Part shown: positions 55,228 to 64,000 of the stretch, one piece after another
Layout: each line of letters begins with the position of its first letter
How positions within the stretch are numbered: position 1 is the first letter of the stretch
DNA from: Paenarthrobacter nitroguajacolicus JCM 14115
GTDB taxonomy: Bacteria; Actinomycetota; Actinomycetes; Actinomycetales; Micrococcaceae
DNA: 64,000 nucleotides
Direction: 5' to 3'
NCBI GenBank assembly: GCA_001313365.1
Contig: BBFS01000001.1
Coordinates: 1 to 64,000, forward strand
Notes under the pieces: generated by a model
Database searches by the model: none
What the model was told of the DNA's origin: nothing
Seen by the model: the letters and a program-made list of their open reading frames with translations, nothing else
Translations under genes and position numbers: made by a program

Positions 55228-57091
55228 GTGTCTCCCATGGCCCGCACCGCACCGGTGCCCGCCGCAACAGATCCGGCCATCATCCGGAACTTCTGCATCA
55301 TCGCCCACATCGACCACGGTAAATCCACCCTGGCCGACCGCATGCTGCAGTACACCGGCGTCGTTAAGCAACGCGACATGAAGGCCCAGTATCTGGACCG
55401 TATGGATATCGAACGTGAGCGCGGCATCACCATCAAATCCCAGGCTGTTCGTATGCCGTGGGAACTCGATGGCAACAGCTACGCCCTGAATATGATCGAT
55501 ACTCCTGGCCACGTCGACTTCACCTATGAGGTGTCCCGTTCCCTGGCGGCCTGTGAAGGTGCAGTGCTGCTGGTGGATGCTGCCCAGGGCATCGAGGCCC
55601 AGACCCTTGCCAACCTGTACTTGGCGATGGAAAACAACCTCACCATCATTCCTGTCTTGAACAAGATCGATCTCCCGGCCGCGCAGCCCGAGAAGTACGC
55701 GGCTGAGCTTGCCAACCTGATTGGCGGCGACCCGGATGATGTGCTCAAGGTTTCCGGTAAGACCGGCGTAGGCGTAGAAGCGCTGCTGGACAAAATTGTC
55801 CGCGACCTCCCTGCGCCCGTGGGCGATCCCAATGCTCCGGCCCGCGCCATGATCTTCGACTCCGTCTATGACACCTACCGCGGCGTGGTCACGTATGTCC
55901 GTGTGGTTGACGGCATGCTCCACCCCCCCGGGAACGCATCCAGATGATGTCCACCCGTGCCACGCACGAGCTCCTGGAAATTGGTGTCAGCTCCCCCCCG
56001 GAGCCCACACCGTCCAAGGGCTTGGGCGTCGGTGAGGTGGGATACCTGATCACCGGTGTGAAGGACGTCCGCCAGTCCAAGGTCGGTGATACCGTCACCA
56101 ACCTGGCCAAGCCGGCATCGGAGTCGCTCAGCGGTTACGCGGACGCCAAGCCTATGGTCTTCTCGGGTCTCTACCCGCTGGACGGAACGGATTACCCGGT
56201 ACTTCGCGACGCCCTCGAAAAGCTGATGCTCAACGACGCCGCGCTGGTTTACGAGCCGAGACGTCGGCAGCGCTGGGCTTCGGTTTCCGTGTTGGGTTCC
56301 TGGGGTTGCTTCACCTCGAGATCACGCGTGAACGCCTCGAGCGTGAATACAACCTGGACCTTATCTCCACGGCTCCCAACGTGGAGTACGAGGTGACACT
56401 GGAGGACAAGAAGGTCATCCACGTCACCAACCCCCAGCGAGTACCCCCACGGGCAAAATCTCCGAGGTCCGCGAACCCATGGTGTCCGCCACCATCCTGG
56501 CACCCAACGAGTTTGTTGGTTCCATCATGGAACTCTGCCAGAGCCGCCGCGGCCAGATGCGCGGCATGGACTACTTGTCCGAGGATCGCGTGGAGCTCCG
56601 CTACTGGATCCCGCTGGCCGAAATCGTGTTCGATTTCTTCGACCTCCTGAAGTCCAAGACGCGCGGCTACGCCTCGCTGGACTGGAAGGCCGACGGCGAG
56701 CAGGTGGCCGACCTCGTCAAGGTGGACATCCTGCTCCAAGGTGAACAAGTGGACGCATTCAGCGCCATCACCCACCGCGACAAGGCCTACGCCTACGGTG
56801 TGATGATGACGGGGGAAGCTCCGTGAGCTTATTCCCAGGCAGCAGTTCGAGGTGCCCATTCAGGCCGCCATCGGATCACGCATCATTGCCCGCGAAAGCA
56901 TCCGGGCCATCCGCAAGGACGTTCTTGCCAAGTGCTACGGCGGTGACATCACCCGTAAGCGCAAACTTCTGGAAAAGCAGAAGGAAGGCAAGAAGCGCAT
57001 GAAGATGGTGGGCCGCGTGGAGGTGCCCCCCCAAGAGGCATTCATCGCTGCCCTGACCACTGACGAGTCCAAGGACAAGGCCAAGAAGTAA
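55228..57091 (+). CDS. lepA: Elongation factor 4 (LepA)
   Basis: Ribosome-associated GTPase that back-translocates or aids initiation; about 618 residues. G1 is [16 protein letters not shown]2 [10 protein letters not shown]3 DTPGHVDF, G4 NKIDLP. The C-terminal LepA-specific domain includes [12 protein letters not shown] and [23 protein letters not shown] 55228 (or ATG 55237) after AAGGA. Frame changes near 55926, 56262, 56440 and 56817; a C7 at 55993 is neutral. Confidence 0.95.
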
Positions 57092-58340
57092 ATGCCCAGC
57101 GTCCTACCTCTGGGCGACCCTGCACCTGCGGATGGCATTTTGCCGCCGCAGGTGTTGGCCGGCGTCGAGCACCGTAATTTCGGGCTCTACGTCCATATCC
57201 CGTTTTGCGCCGTTCGCTGCGGCTACTGTGACTTCAATACCTATACGGCCACCGAGCTTGGTGGTGGAGCCTCGCAGGATGCCTACGCTACTACGGCGGT
57301 ATCTGAGCTCGACTTCGCGGCGTTGGCCTTGGACGCTTCCGGTTTGCCTCGGCGTCCCCCCCTCAGCACTGTTTTCTTTGGTGGTGGCACTCCCACGCTC
57401 CTCCCGGCGGAAGACCTGGCGCGGATCCTGCGCGCCGCCGTCGACCAGTGGGGCTTGGAGCCCGGGGGGGCCGAGGTGACAACGGAGGCCAATCCCGATT
57501 CGGTGACGCCTGAATCCCTGAGGGTGCTGGCTGACGCCGGATTCACCCGGGTCTCGTTCGGCATGCAATCCGCAGTCCCGCACGTTCTGAAAGTACTGGA
57601 CCGCACCCATACGCCAAGTCGCGTGCCACTTGTGGTGCAGTGGCACGTGAAGCCGGCCTTGCAGTGAGCCTGGATCTCATCTACGGCACGCCCGGGGGGG
57701 AATCCATGGCGGACTGGCAGCTGTCACTCGAAACTGCGCTCTCGTACCAGCCTGATCACATCAGCGCCTACGCATTGATCGTCGAAGACGGCACGAAACT
57801 TGCCGCCCAGATCCGTCGCGGCGAAGTCCCCCCCGGAATCGATGACGACGACCACGCCGCTAAATACGAGCTGGCAGACAAAATGATCTCCCAGGCAGGC
57901 CTGAACTGGTACGAGGTCAGCAATTGGTCCCTAACGCCGGAACAGGCCTGCCGGCACAATCTTGCATACTGGCGCGGGGGGGATGACTGGGGTGGGGCAT
58001 CGGACCCGGAGCGCACTCCCACGTGGGAGGTGTCCGGTGGTGGAACGTCAAGCACCCCACTGCCTATGCGGGACGCTGGCCGCAGGAAGCTCGCCTGCTG
58101 CCGGCCGGGAAACCCTCGACGCCGAAACCCGTGAGGTTGAGCGCATCATGCTCGAAGCGCGGCTCGGAACGGGGGCTGTCCGTGGATGCGTTGGACGCGA
58201 TCGGGCGCCATGCGATGGCCGGGCTGATTGCTGACGAGCTGGTGGACCCCCCCGTCCAGGCGTTCAAGGGCCGGCTTGTCCTCACGCTGAAGGGGCGGCT
58301 GTTGGCCGACGCCGTAGTCCGCAGGATTCTTCCGGACTGA
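57092..58340 (+). CDS. hemW: Radical SAM haem-related protein HemW
   Basis: Coproporphyrinogen-oxidase-like radical SAM protein now assigned as a haem chaperone. Cluster motif CAVRCGYCDF (CX3CX2C), preceded by GLYVHIPF; later FFGGGTPTLL, SFGMQSAVPHVL and the HemW mark RHNLAYW (HNxxYW). About 410 residues. It begins immediately after the lepA stop (TAA-ATG), so the two are coupled. Frame changes near 57640, 57977-57995, 58036, 58090 and 58170; several neutral runs. Confidence 0.92.
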
Positions 58341-58347
58341 CCGCAGT

Positions 58348-58369
58348 GCCCGCCCGAAAGCAGGCGGGT
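58348..58369. terminator. Bidirectional terminator after hemW
   Basis: GCCCGCC (58348-58354) pairs with GGCGGGT (58363-58369) around CGAAAGCA, extendable by wobble pairs. It lies between the convergent hemW and DUF4870 genes. Confidence 0.65.
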
Positions 58370-58370
58370 G

Positions 58371-58788
58371 CTACTTAATCCAGCGCAGGTTGACCTTGTA
58401 ACGGTGGGGGGGTTGCCCGTGGTTTACGCGGATTCCCGCCGAGACGGAGAAGCACGTGAGGGCCACCCAAATAGCGGTGGCAATCACGGCGAAGATGTTG
58501 CCCACAACCGGCAGCAGCACCAGAATGTTGGCCAGCACTGCGGCGATGGTGGGAGGCAACGTGAAGTTCAGCGCCTCTTTGGATTCCTGCGCGGTGAACG
58601 GCCCGCGATCCCGGAAAATCAAGTAGATCAGAAGGGATGGCAGGCATCCCAGGATGCCGCAAAGTGGGCAAGGTAGCCCACTGCCTGTCCTCGCTGGCCG
58701 TCAACGGGAGTGCGTTGGCAGGCGCGCCATGGTACTGGGGGGGCCGGCCTGCGGCGCTGCCCGGTTCTTCAGGAGCGTTATCTGCCAC
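58371..58788 (-). CDS. DUF4870-type membrane protein
   Basis: About 138 residues. Hydrophilic N-terminus (GTG start; ADNAPEEPGSAAGRPPQYHG), the family opening EDRQWATLAHFGGILGCLPS, then IYLIFRDRGPFTAQESKEAL and a long double membrane segment (IAAVLANILVLLPVVGNIFA). Frame change near 58660. Function unknown. Several family members occur beside export or envelope genes. Confidence 0.75.
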
Positions 58789-58911
58789 GGTGTCTTCCCT
58801 TTGCTGTAAAGATGCTGCGGTATTGCTGTCCCAGAATACCGGCCCCAAGGTACTTCCCGGGACCAACGCCCCCGTTGACACGGTAGTTGCTGATAGCTCA
58901 TGGACCGTGGC

Positions 58912-59857
58912 TCAAGGAACCGTCAGGAAATCTATGACTTCTTCAACGCGGCCCAGAAGAGATGCTTCAAGGTCGGCATAGGTGCGAACTGCCCCCGAGT
59001 AGCCGCTGCCAGCCCAAGCCTATGTCCTCAGCGGTCTCGTGGGGGGGCCAGCCGAAGGCCGTGAGGATTCCTGTCTTCCAATCGATCCCCCCCGGGGTAC
59101 GGCAGGCCAAGCCTCGATGCCCAGGACCTTTGGCCGGATGGCCTGCCAGACGTCCACGTAGGGGTGGCCGACAATCAAAACGTTTCCTGCTGCTCCGGGC
59201 ACCGTCATTGCCTCGGCTGCGATGCGCGACTCTTTGGACCGGGGACAAGGTGGTCCACCAAGATGCCAAGGCGGCGACCCGGCCCGGGGTTGAAGGCAGC
59301 GATGGCCGACTTCAGGTCGTCAACGCCATGCAGTGGCTCCACGACGATGCCTTCCACGCGGAGATCGTCACCCCCCCAGACCTTCTCGACGAGTTCGGCG
59401 TCGTGCTTTCCTTCCACCAGACGCGGCTCGCCTTGGCCACCTGGCACGTTGGCCCTGTACCCTCACGGATCCGGACGCTGTCCGGGTGGAAGGAGCGGCG
59501 GACGCGGCAGGGCGGGCAGCAGGAGGCATCAGCCGGATTGCCTGCCCTTCCAGTAGGAACCCGAATCCCAACTGGAACGACTTGGTCTTTCCGCGCCTGT
59601 CTTCAAGGGAGACAACGTGCATTCCGCCTGATTTCTCAACACGAGTGACTTCGCCCACCCAGCCCGACTGCACGTCTTCGAGGACCATCCCCCCGCTGTA
59701 CGGCCACTTCCGGCAGCTGTTTTTTGCCAGGAGCGGACAGATCCTGCGGGCCCCAATTGTCGAAAGCCAAGGGATTCCTACCTTTTGTGCTGGTTTTTGG
59801 CGCGGGCCGAAGGCGGCCGCGCGAGGTTTCAATGCTAGCAACGGGGGGGTGGCTCAT
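58912..59857 (-). CDS. DUF3097 family protein
   Basis: About 300 residues, an actinobacterial protein of unknown function always found near hrcA/hemW. Characteristic blocks are WGPQDLSAPGKKQLPEVAVQ, SGWVGEVTRVEKSGGMHVV, VWVEGKHDAELVEKVWG and VLIVGHPYVDVWQAIRP; the VEGKHDAELVEKVWG part resembles a TOPRIM-like E...D motif (inference). It ends DFLTVP at TGA 58912-58914. ATG 59857 is assumed; a start closer to WGPQDL is possible. Frame changes near 58975, 59043, 59087, 59250, 59440, 59540 and 59690. Confidence 0.78.
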
Positions 59858-59867
59858 ACTAGACTTG

Positions 59868-59894
59868 TTAGCACTTGGGCATGTTGAGTGCTAA
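59868..59894 (+). promoter_or_regulatory. CIRCE operator of hrcA-dnaJ
   Basis: TTAGCACTT-N9-GAGTGCTAA matches the CIRCE consensus (TTAGCACTC-N9-GAGTGCTAA) with one mismatch. It lies 72 bases upstream of hrcA, between divergent DUF3097 and hrcA. HrcA binds it as a dimer and represses the operon until heat shock. Confidence 0.9.
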
Positions 59895-59965
59895 GTGTGG
59901 TGGTCCGATTGAGATCCCGCGTTGACCGGTCGTAGGGACCAAGGCAGTCGTCAGGAGGTGGAGCA

Positions 59966-60994
59966 ATGAGTGAGCCGCGCAAGCTTGAGGTGCTGCGTGC
60001 CATCGTTGAGGATTACGTGCATTCCAGGGAACCTGTTGGATCGAAGGCCCTCGTGGAACGGCACCATCTTGGCGTTTCCAGTGCCACCATCAGGAACGAC
60101 ATGGCTGTCTTGGAAGAGGAAGGCCTCATCGCGGCACCCCACACCAGCGCAGGCCGAATCCCAACGGACAAGGGTTACCGCTTATTCGTTGACCGAATTT
60201 CCCAGGTCAAGCCGCTTTCGGCCGCCGAGCGCAGGGCCATCCACTCGTTGCTTGAGGGCCCGGATGATGTTGATGACATCCTGGAGCGCACTGTAAGGCT
60301 TCTGTCGCAGCTGACCAACCAGGTGGCCGTGGTGCAGTATCCCCCCCATTCCAATCGCGCGCTGGTCCGGCACGTGGAATTCGTCCTGTTGGCCCCCCCA
60401 AAGCAGGTGCTTGTGGTCCTCATTGCGGATACGGGCAGCGTTGGGCAGAAGGTCATCGACGCCGGCTCTGACGTGAGCAACGAGGCGCTGATGCTCCTGA
60501 GGTCCCGCTTCCTCGGCAGCATCGCAGCGACCCAGATGGCTCTTTTGCCGCAGGTGCTGCCATCGGTAGTCGCCCTGTGTCCGCCGGAGCTCCGCAGCCT
60601 GGCGCAGACGTTGGCTCAGGGGGGGCTGCAATCACTCAGTGACACCAGCCGCGAAGAGCGCATCCTGATGGCAGGAACGGCCAACCTGGCCCGCTCCAAT
60701 GTGGATTTCCCATTGAGCATCGGTCCCGTGCTGGAGGCACTCGAGGAACAAGTTGTCATGCTTCGGTTGTTGTCTGACATGGGGGGGATGATCCCCCGTG
60801 GCGTCACCGTGAGCATTGGACGCGAAAATCCGTACGACGGCTTGGCTGAGGCGTCCGTCGTGGCTACCGGCTATGGCTCCGGGGGGGCCAAGGTGGGGGG
60901 GATTCTCGGTCCGACGCGCATGGACTACCCCCCCACCACCATGGCAGCCGTACGCGCCGTGGCCCGTTACCTTTCCCGCATTCTCGGCGGCTGA
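59966..60994 (+). CDS. hrcA: Heat-inducible transcription repressor
   Basis: Intact 342-residue frame. N-terminal winged helix: KLEVLRAIVEDYVHSREPVG, then GVSSATIRNDMAVLEEEGLI and TSAGRIPTDKGYRLFVD. The rest is a GAF-like and inserted dimerisation region ending AVRAVARYLSRILGG. Seven G/C runs are exactly 7 long (60341, 60393, 60619, 60781, 60881, 60895, 60928) and each adds one extra Pro or Gly relative to relatives, keeping the frame; the true protein is probably 335 residues. ATG after AGGAGGTGG. Autoregulated by the CIRCE just upstream. Confidence 0.95.
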   Translation: MSEPRKLEVLRAIVEDYVHSREPVGSKALVERHHLGVSSATIRNDMAVLEEEGLIAAPHTSAGRIPTDKGYRLFVDRISQVKPLSAAERRAIHSLLEGPDDVDDILERTVRLLSQLTNQVAVVQYPPHSNRALVRHVEFVLLAPPKQVLVVLIADTGSVGQKVIDAGSDVSNEALMLLRSRFLGSIAATQMALLPQVLPSVVALCPPELRSLAQTLAQGGLQSLSDTSREERILMAGTANLARSNVDFPLSIGPVLEALEEQVVMLRLLSDMGGMIPRGVTVSIGRENPYDGLAEASVVATGYGSGGAKVGGILGPTRMDYPPTTMAAVRAVARYLSRILGG

Positions 60995-61044
60995 AAACCG
61001 GTCCGAGGAAACATCCGCAGTACAACAAGGAAGAGATACCGACT

Positions 61045-62184
61045 TTGAGCAGCCACTATGACGTTTTGGGAGTCTCGCCGGAAGCCACCGGGGGAAGAGA
61101 TCAAAAAGGCGTACCGCAAGTTGGCGCGGAAACTGCACCCCGACGTAAACCCCGGTGAAGATGTCGCGGAACAGTTCAAGGCCGTGACCCACGCTTACGA
61201 AGTGTTGTCCGACCCCCCCCAGAAGCGCCGGGTCTACGATGCCACCGGCAATGAGAACGGCACCGACAACGGTTTCGGTGGCGGCTACTCCGGCCAGGGT
61301 TTCGCGTTCCAGGACATCTTCGACACCTTCTTTGGTGGCGGTGGCGGCCACGGTGGACCAGCCTCGCGTATCCGTCGCGGTCAGGACGCACTCATCAGCG
61401 TCCGCATCGACCTGAAGGACGCCGTGTTCGGCGTCAACAAGAAGCTTGAAGTGGACACTGCCGTGGTTTGCCCCCCCACCTGTGACGGCAGCTGCTGCCG
61501 CCCGGGCACCCACCCGGAACGCTGCGACATTTGCGGTGGTAGCGGCCAGGTACAGCGGGCTGTCCGATCCATTCTCGGTCAGGTCATGACCACCGCGCCT
61601 TGTGGTTCCTGCGAAGGCTTCGGCACGGTCATCAAGGACCCCTGCAACGAGTGCAACGGACAGGGCCGAATCCGCAGCCGCCGTTCCCTCACCATCAAGG
61701 TACCGGCAGGCGTCGCAACCGGGACGCGCATCCAGTTGTCCGGGCAGGGCGAAGCAGGTCCCGCAGGTGGTCCTGCCGGTGATCTCTATGTAGAAATCCG
61801 GGTCAACAACGATTCCATGTTCATGCGTGAAGGCGACGACCTTCATGCCACACTGAGCGTCCCCCCCATGACGGCGGCGGCACTTGGCACCGAGCTGCAG
61901 CTGGACACCTTCGACGGCGCACAGGATATCGACGTGAAGGCCGGCACGCAGTCGGGCGAAATCATTACCCTCCGCGGCCTGGGCGTCACGCACCTCCGTG
62001 GTTACGGACGAGGCGACCTCAAGGTTCACCTGCACGTAGAGACGCCAAGCAAGCTCGACCCAGCCCAGGAAGAACTCTTGCAGCAGCTCGCCAAGCTGCG
62101 CAATGAGCAGTTCACCGAAGGAAAGCTTGTGGCAAGCGGGGGGGCATGTTCGCGAAGCTGCGGGACAAGCTCGGTAACCTGTAG
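61045..62184 (+). CDS. dnaJ: DnaJ chaperone (DnaJ2 type)
   Basis: Hsp40 co-chaperone of DnaK. J-domain [20 protein letters not shown] with HPD in LHPDVNPG; Gly-rich linker ([17 protein letters not shown]); zinc-finger cysteines [25 protein letters not shown] and CNECNGQG; C-terminal substrate domains. TTG start at 61045 fits best. After a G-run frame change near 62140 it ends [13 protein letters not shown] at TAG 62182-62184. About 378 residues; cotranscribed with hrcA, which identifies it as the hrcA-linked DnaJ2. Confidence 0.93.
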
Positions 62185-62186
62185 CG

Positions 62187-62961
62187 GTGAGCAACCCTGT
62201 TTTCTTTACAGCCGCGGGCAGCCTCGGCCAGATGATCCCCCGGTTCCACATTCGTGCTCGAGGGTCCCGAGGCCCGGCATGCTGTAACGGTCAAACGCCT
62301 GGCCGCGGGCGAGCCCGTTGATATAGCGGATGGTTCAGGTGCGCGGCTGATAGGCACGGTGGTGGACGCCGGATCCAGCAGTTTGACCGTGAAGGCGTCT
62401 GAGGTGCTTTTCGAGGAGCAGCCGGAGGTCCGGTTGGTGCTGGTTCAGGCCCTGGCTAAAGGTGACCGCGATGAACTTGCCATCGAGACGGCCACGGAAC
62501 TAGGAATTGATGCTGTCATTCCATGGCAGTCTGAGCGCGCAATCGTGCGTTGGAAGGGCGAAAGGGCTGCCAAAGCCCACGCGAAGTGGCAGTCGGTGGT
62601 CACTGCGGCCGCCAAGCAGGCGCGGCGAGCCTGGATTCCTGAGGTCCGGTCCATCGTGGATACCGCTAATTTGGCGAAGGCGGTCGAGGCCGCTGACTTG
62701 GCCATCATCCTGCATGAAGACGCCAAGAATCCCTTGCGGACTGTCCTCGAAGAGTCGGCTGCGTTGCTCAGTGACGCTGCGGGGTCACCGCGGGAGGTTC
62801 TTTTGATCGTTGGACCGGAGGGCGGAATCTCACCGCGTGAAGTAACACGGCTCAGCGACGCAGGCGCCGTAACGGCCCTGTTGGGTCATCATGTCTTGCG
62901 GTCGTCGACGGCGGGACCCGCCGCCGTCGTTCTTGCCAGTGACGTTCTGGGCCGCTGGTAA
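62187..62961 (+). CDS. rsmE: 16S rRNA (uracil1498-N3)-methyltransferase
   Basis: SPOUT-class methyltransferase of about 257 residues: PUA-like N-terminus ([19 protein letters not shown]), then [20 protein letters not shown] and the knotted C-terminal SAM site [18 protein letters not shown] and [15 protein letters not shown] 62187 lies 2 bases after the dnaJ stop. One extra C near 62240 shifts the frame. Standard neighbour of dnaJ in actinobacteria. Confidence 0.93.
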
Positions 62962-62993
62962 CCAGCCTCGCAGGCCATCCAGCCCCCGGCACG

Positions 62994-63875
62994 CTATCCG
63001 ACGTTGAACAGGCGGGTATCGGTGCTCGTTTCGATGGTGGCGCCGGCTTCATCGACTTGTGAAACCCGCAACTCATACTTTCCGGTCTTCAACGTGGCGC
63101 TGAAGGTAAAAAGTCCGTACTGACCTGGTTCACCGGTTGCCTTGGTTTGACCGGTGAGCAGGCCGGTCTTTTCGCCCTTGCCGTTCTCTTGGAGGATCTG
63201 CCAGCTGACGGGCCTGGAGCTGTCGGTGCTGCGGCCGTTGAACTTGACGACGCCTGCCGGCAAGGACGTTTCTTCCTGCGGATCGATAATCCAGAGCGGC
63301 GCAACCAGGGAGGCATTCCGTTCCATGGGTTGGCCGAGCTGTACCTGCCCGAACGCCATGTAGTCCTTGTGTCCGTCAACCAAAATGACAACCTGGATTT
63401 GCTGGCCCGAGTTTATGAGTCCGGAGGACGAAGCTGCTGCTGTAGCCGTGTAGACCAATTGCTGGACGGCGCGATGGGCCATCCCGGCGTCGAGGTTTGA
63501 GTTGAAGGCGTCCCGCGAAATATCAACGGTGATCACATTCTTGCCCGAGATGGACGTAGCAAGACTCTCGGGGTCCTGCCACGGCGTGAAGAAGTCGTGG
63601 TCCAAGGGTTTTTCGGCCATCATGATCCGCAGTGCTGTGGTCACAGGATTTTCGTCGCTCGAAATGTCCCTGAACTCGCGGTAGAGGTAAACCTCCTCCT
63701 TGCTGCGTCCGATCCAGTACACCGGGATTTTGGTGGAAGCCTGCGTGGTCTCCAGCGGGGCGTGGCTGGCAGGGGCGTCCTGGACAGTGACTGGTGGCGA
63801 GGTAACGCTTGCTTGGCTACCGCCGCCGTTGGCGATGCAACCGGTCAGCAAAAGGACAGCAAACATCGCTGGCAC
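62994..63875 (-). CDS. GerMN/Gmad2-domain lipoprotein
   Basis: 293 residues. A short hydrophobic N-terminus ends in a lipobox (FAVLLLTGCIANGG). The GerMN domain (IPVYWIGRSKEEVYLYREFR, then ENPVTTALRIMM and ITVDISRDAF) is followed by a C-terminal immunoglobulin-like Gmad2 domain (VVKFNGRSTDSSRPVSWQIL, then KTGKYELRVSQVDEAG). As written the GTG start gives a signal peptide without its basic region; the upstream in-frame KPAIIGNGSRSRTRSVIAV would supply it, so the real start may be obscured by a sequence error near 63930. Surface-anchored; ligand unknown. Confidence 0.8.
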   Translation of the reverse strand: MPAMFAVLLLTGCIANGGGSQASVTSPPVTVQDAPASHAPLETTQASTKIPVYWIGRSKEEVYLYREFRDISSDENPVTTALRIMMAEKPLDHDFFTPWQDPESLATSISGKNVITVDISRDAFNSNLDAGMAHRAVQQLVYTATAAASSSGLINSGQQIQVVILVDGHKDYMAFGQVQLGQPMERNASLVAPLWIIDPQEETSLPAGVVKFNGRSTDSSRPVSWQILQENGKGEKTGLLTGQTKATGEPGQYGLFTFSATLKTGKYELRVSQVDEAGATIETSTDTRLFNVG

Positions 63876-64000
63876 GGCGATGACGGACCTCGTCCGACTG
63901 CGCGAGCCATTCCCGATGATTGCTGGCTTCGTGATGGGCTTCCTGCCTTAACGTGTCTCTCTTGGCGGCCGCAGCCACCGGGCCGGACCGCAGGGTGCTG
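63876..64000. other. Window end
   Basis: 125 bases upstream of the GerMN lipoprotein gene, holding its probable promoter or missing start. No further gene can be supported. Confidence 0.4.

Noticed and set aside
60632..62251. 539-residue open frame on the minus strand across hrcA/dnaJ
   Set aside because: Antisense shadow; both plus-strand proteins are unmistakable.

Overview
The window comes from a high-GC actinobacterium of the Micrococcaceae, most like Arthrobacter or Paenarthrobacter. The core order pyrC - membrane protein - carA - carB - pyrF - mihF - gmk - rpoZ - coaBC - metK - priA parallels the Mycobacterium tuberculosis Rv1381-Rv1402 neighbourhood. The distal order holA - rpsT - lepA - hemW - hrcA - dnaJ - rsmE is also standard for the phylum. 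GTG starts and TAATG/ATGA/GTGA stop-start overlaps are common.

Sequence quality dominates the reading. G or C runs of true length 4-5 are often written as 5-8, and single bases are dropped from short G/C runs. Most long genes therefore appear broken into frames although the protein is continuous once the run length is corrected. I give whole-gene spans and treat these breaks as base-call errors unless stated otherwise.

Layout. 1-13.1 kb: pyrimidine operon, mIHF, Gmk, omega, CoaBC, MetK, PriA. 13.1-17.4 kb: vanillate demethylation locus vanA-vanB-transporter with a divergent PadR (VanR-like) regulator and two candidate operators. 17.4-21.4 kb, minus strand: glycosyltransferase, alpha/beta hydrolase, aldo/keto reductase and a SorC-type regulator. 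21.5-25.8 kb: glpD-glpF-glpK, closed by a perfect 19-bp-stem terminator. 26.0-28.7 kb: leuS behind a Leu-rich leader peptide and a terminator (candidate attenuator). 28.7-32.3 kb: degV, then comEC (no C-terminal metallo-beta-lactamase domain) and comEA on the minus strand.

32.5-44.5 kb is a tightly coupled accessory operon: ornithine cyclodeaminase, a five-gene Liv-type ABC importer, an ArgE/DapE-type M20 hydrolase, a glutamine-synthetase-like ligase, a FluG-type amidohydrolase, an M20D amidohydrolase and an RpiR regulator. It looks like uptake, gamma-glutamylation and hydrolysis of an amine or amino-acid conjugate whose identity I cannot name; this is the best candidate for an undescribed system. 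44.5-52.9 kb is a patchwork of envelope and regulatory genes: a sigma factor fused to an anti-sigma-like zinc finger and extracytoplasmic tail, a NERD protein, a fragment of an FtsI-type PBP, secreted lipoproteins, a matrixin-like protease and a PadR/membrane module. 53-64 kb returns to core genes, including a CIRCE operator in front of hrcA-dnaJ-rsmE.

I see no rRNA or tRNA gene, CRISPR array, transposase, integrase or replication origin.
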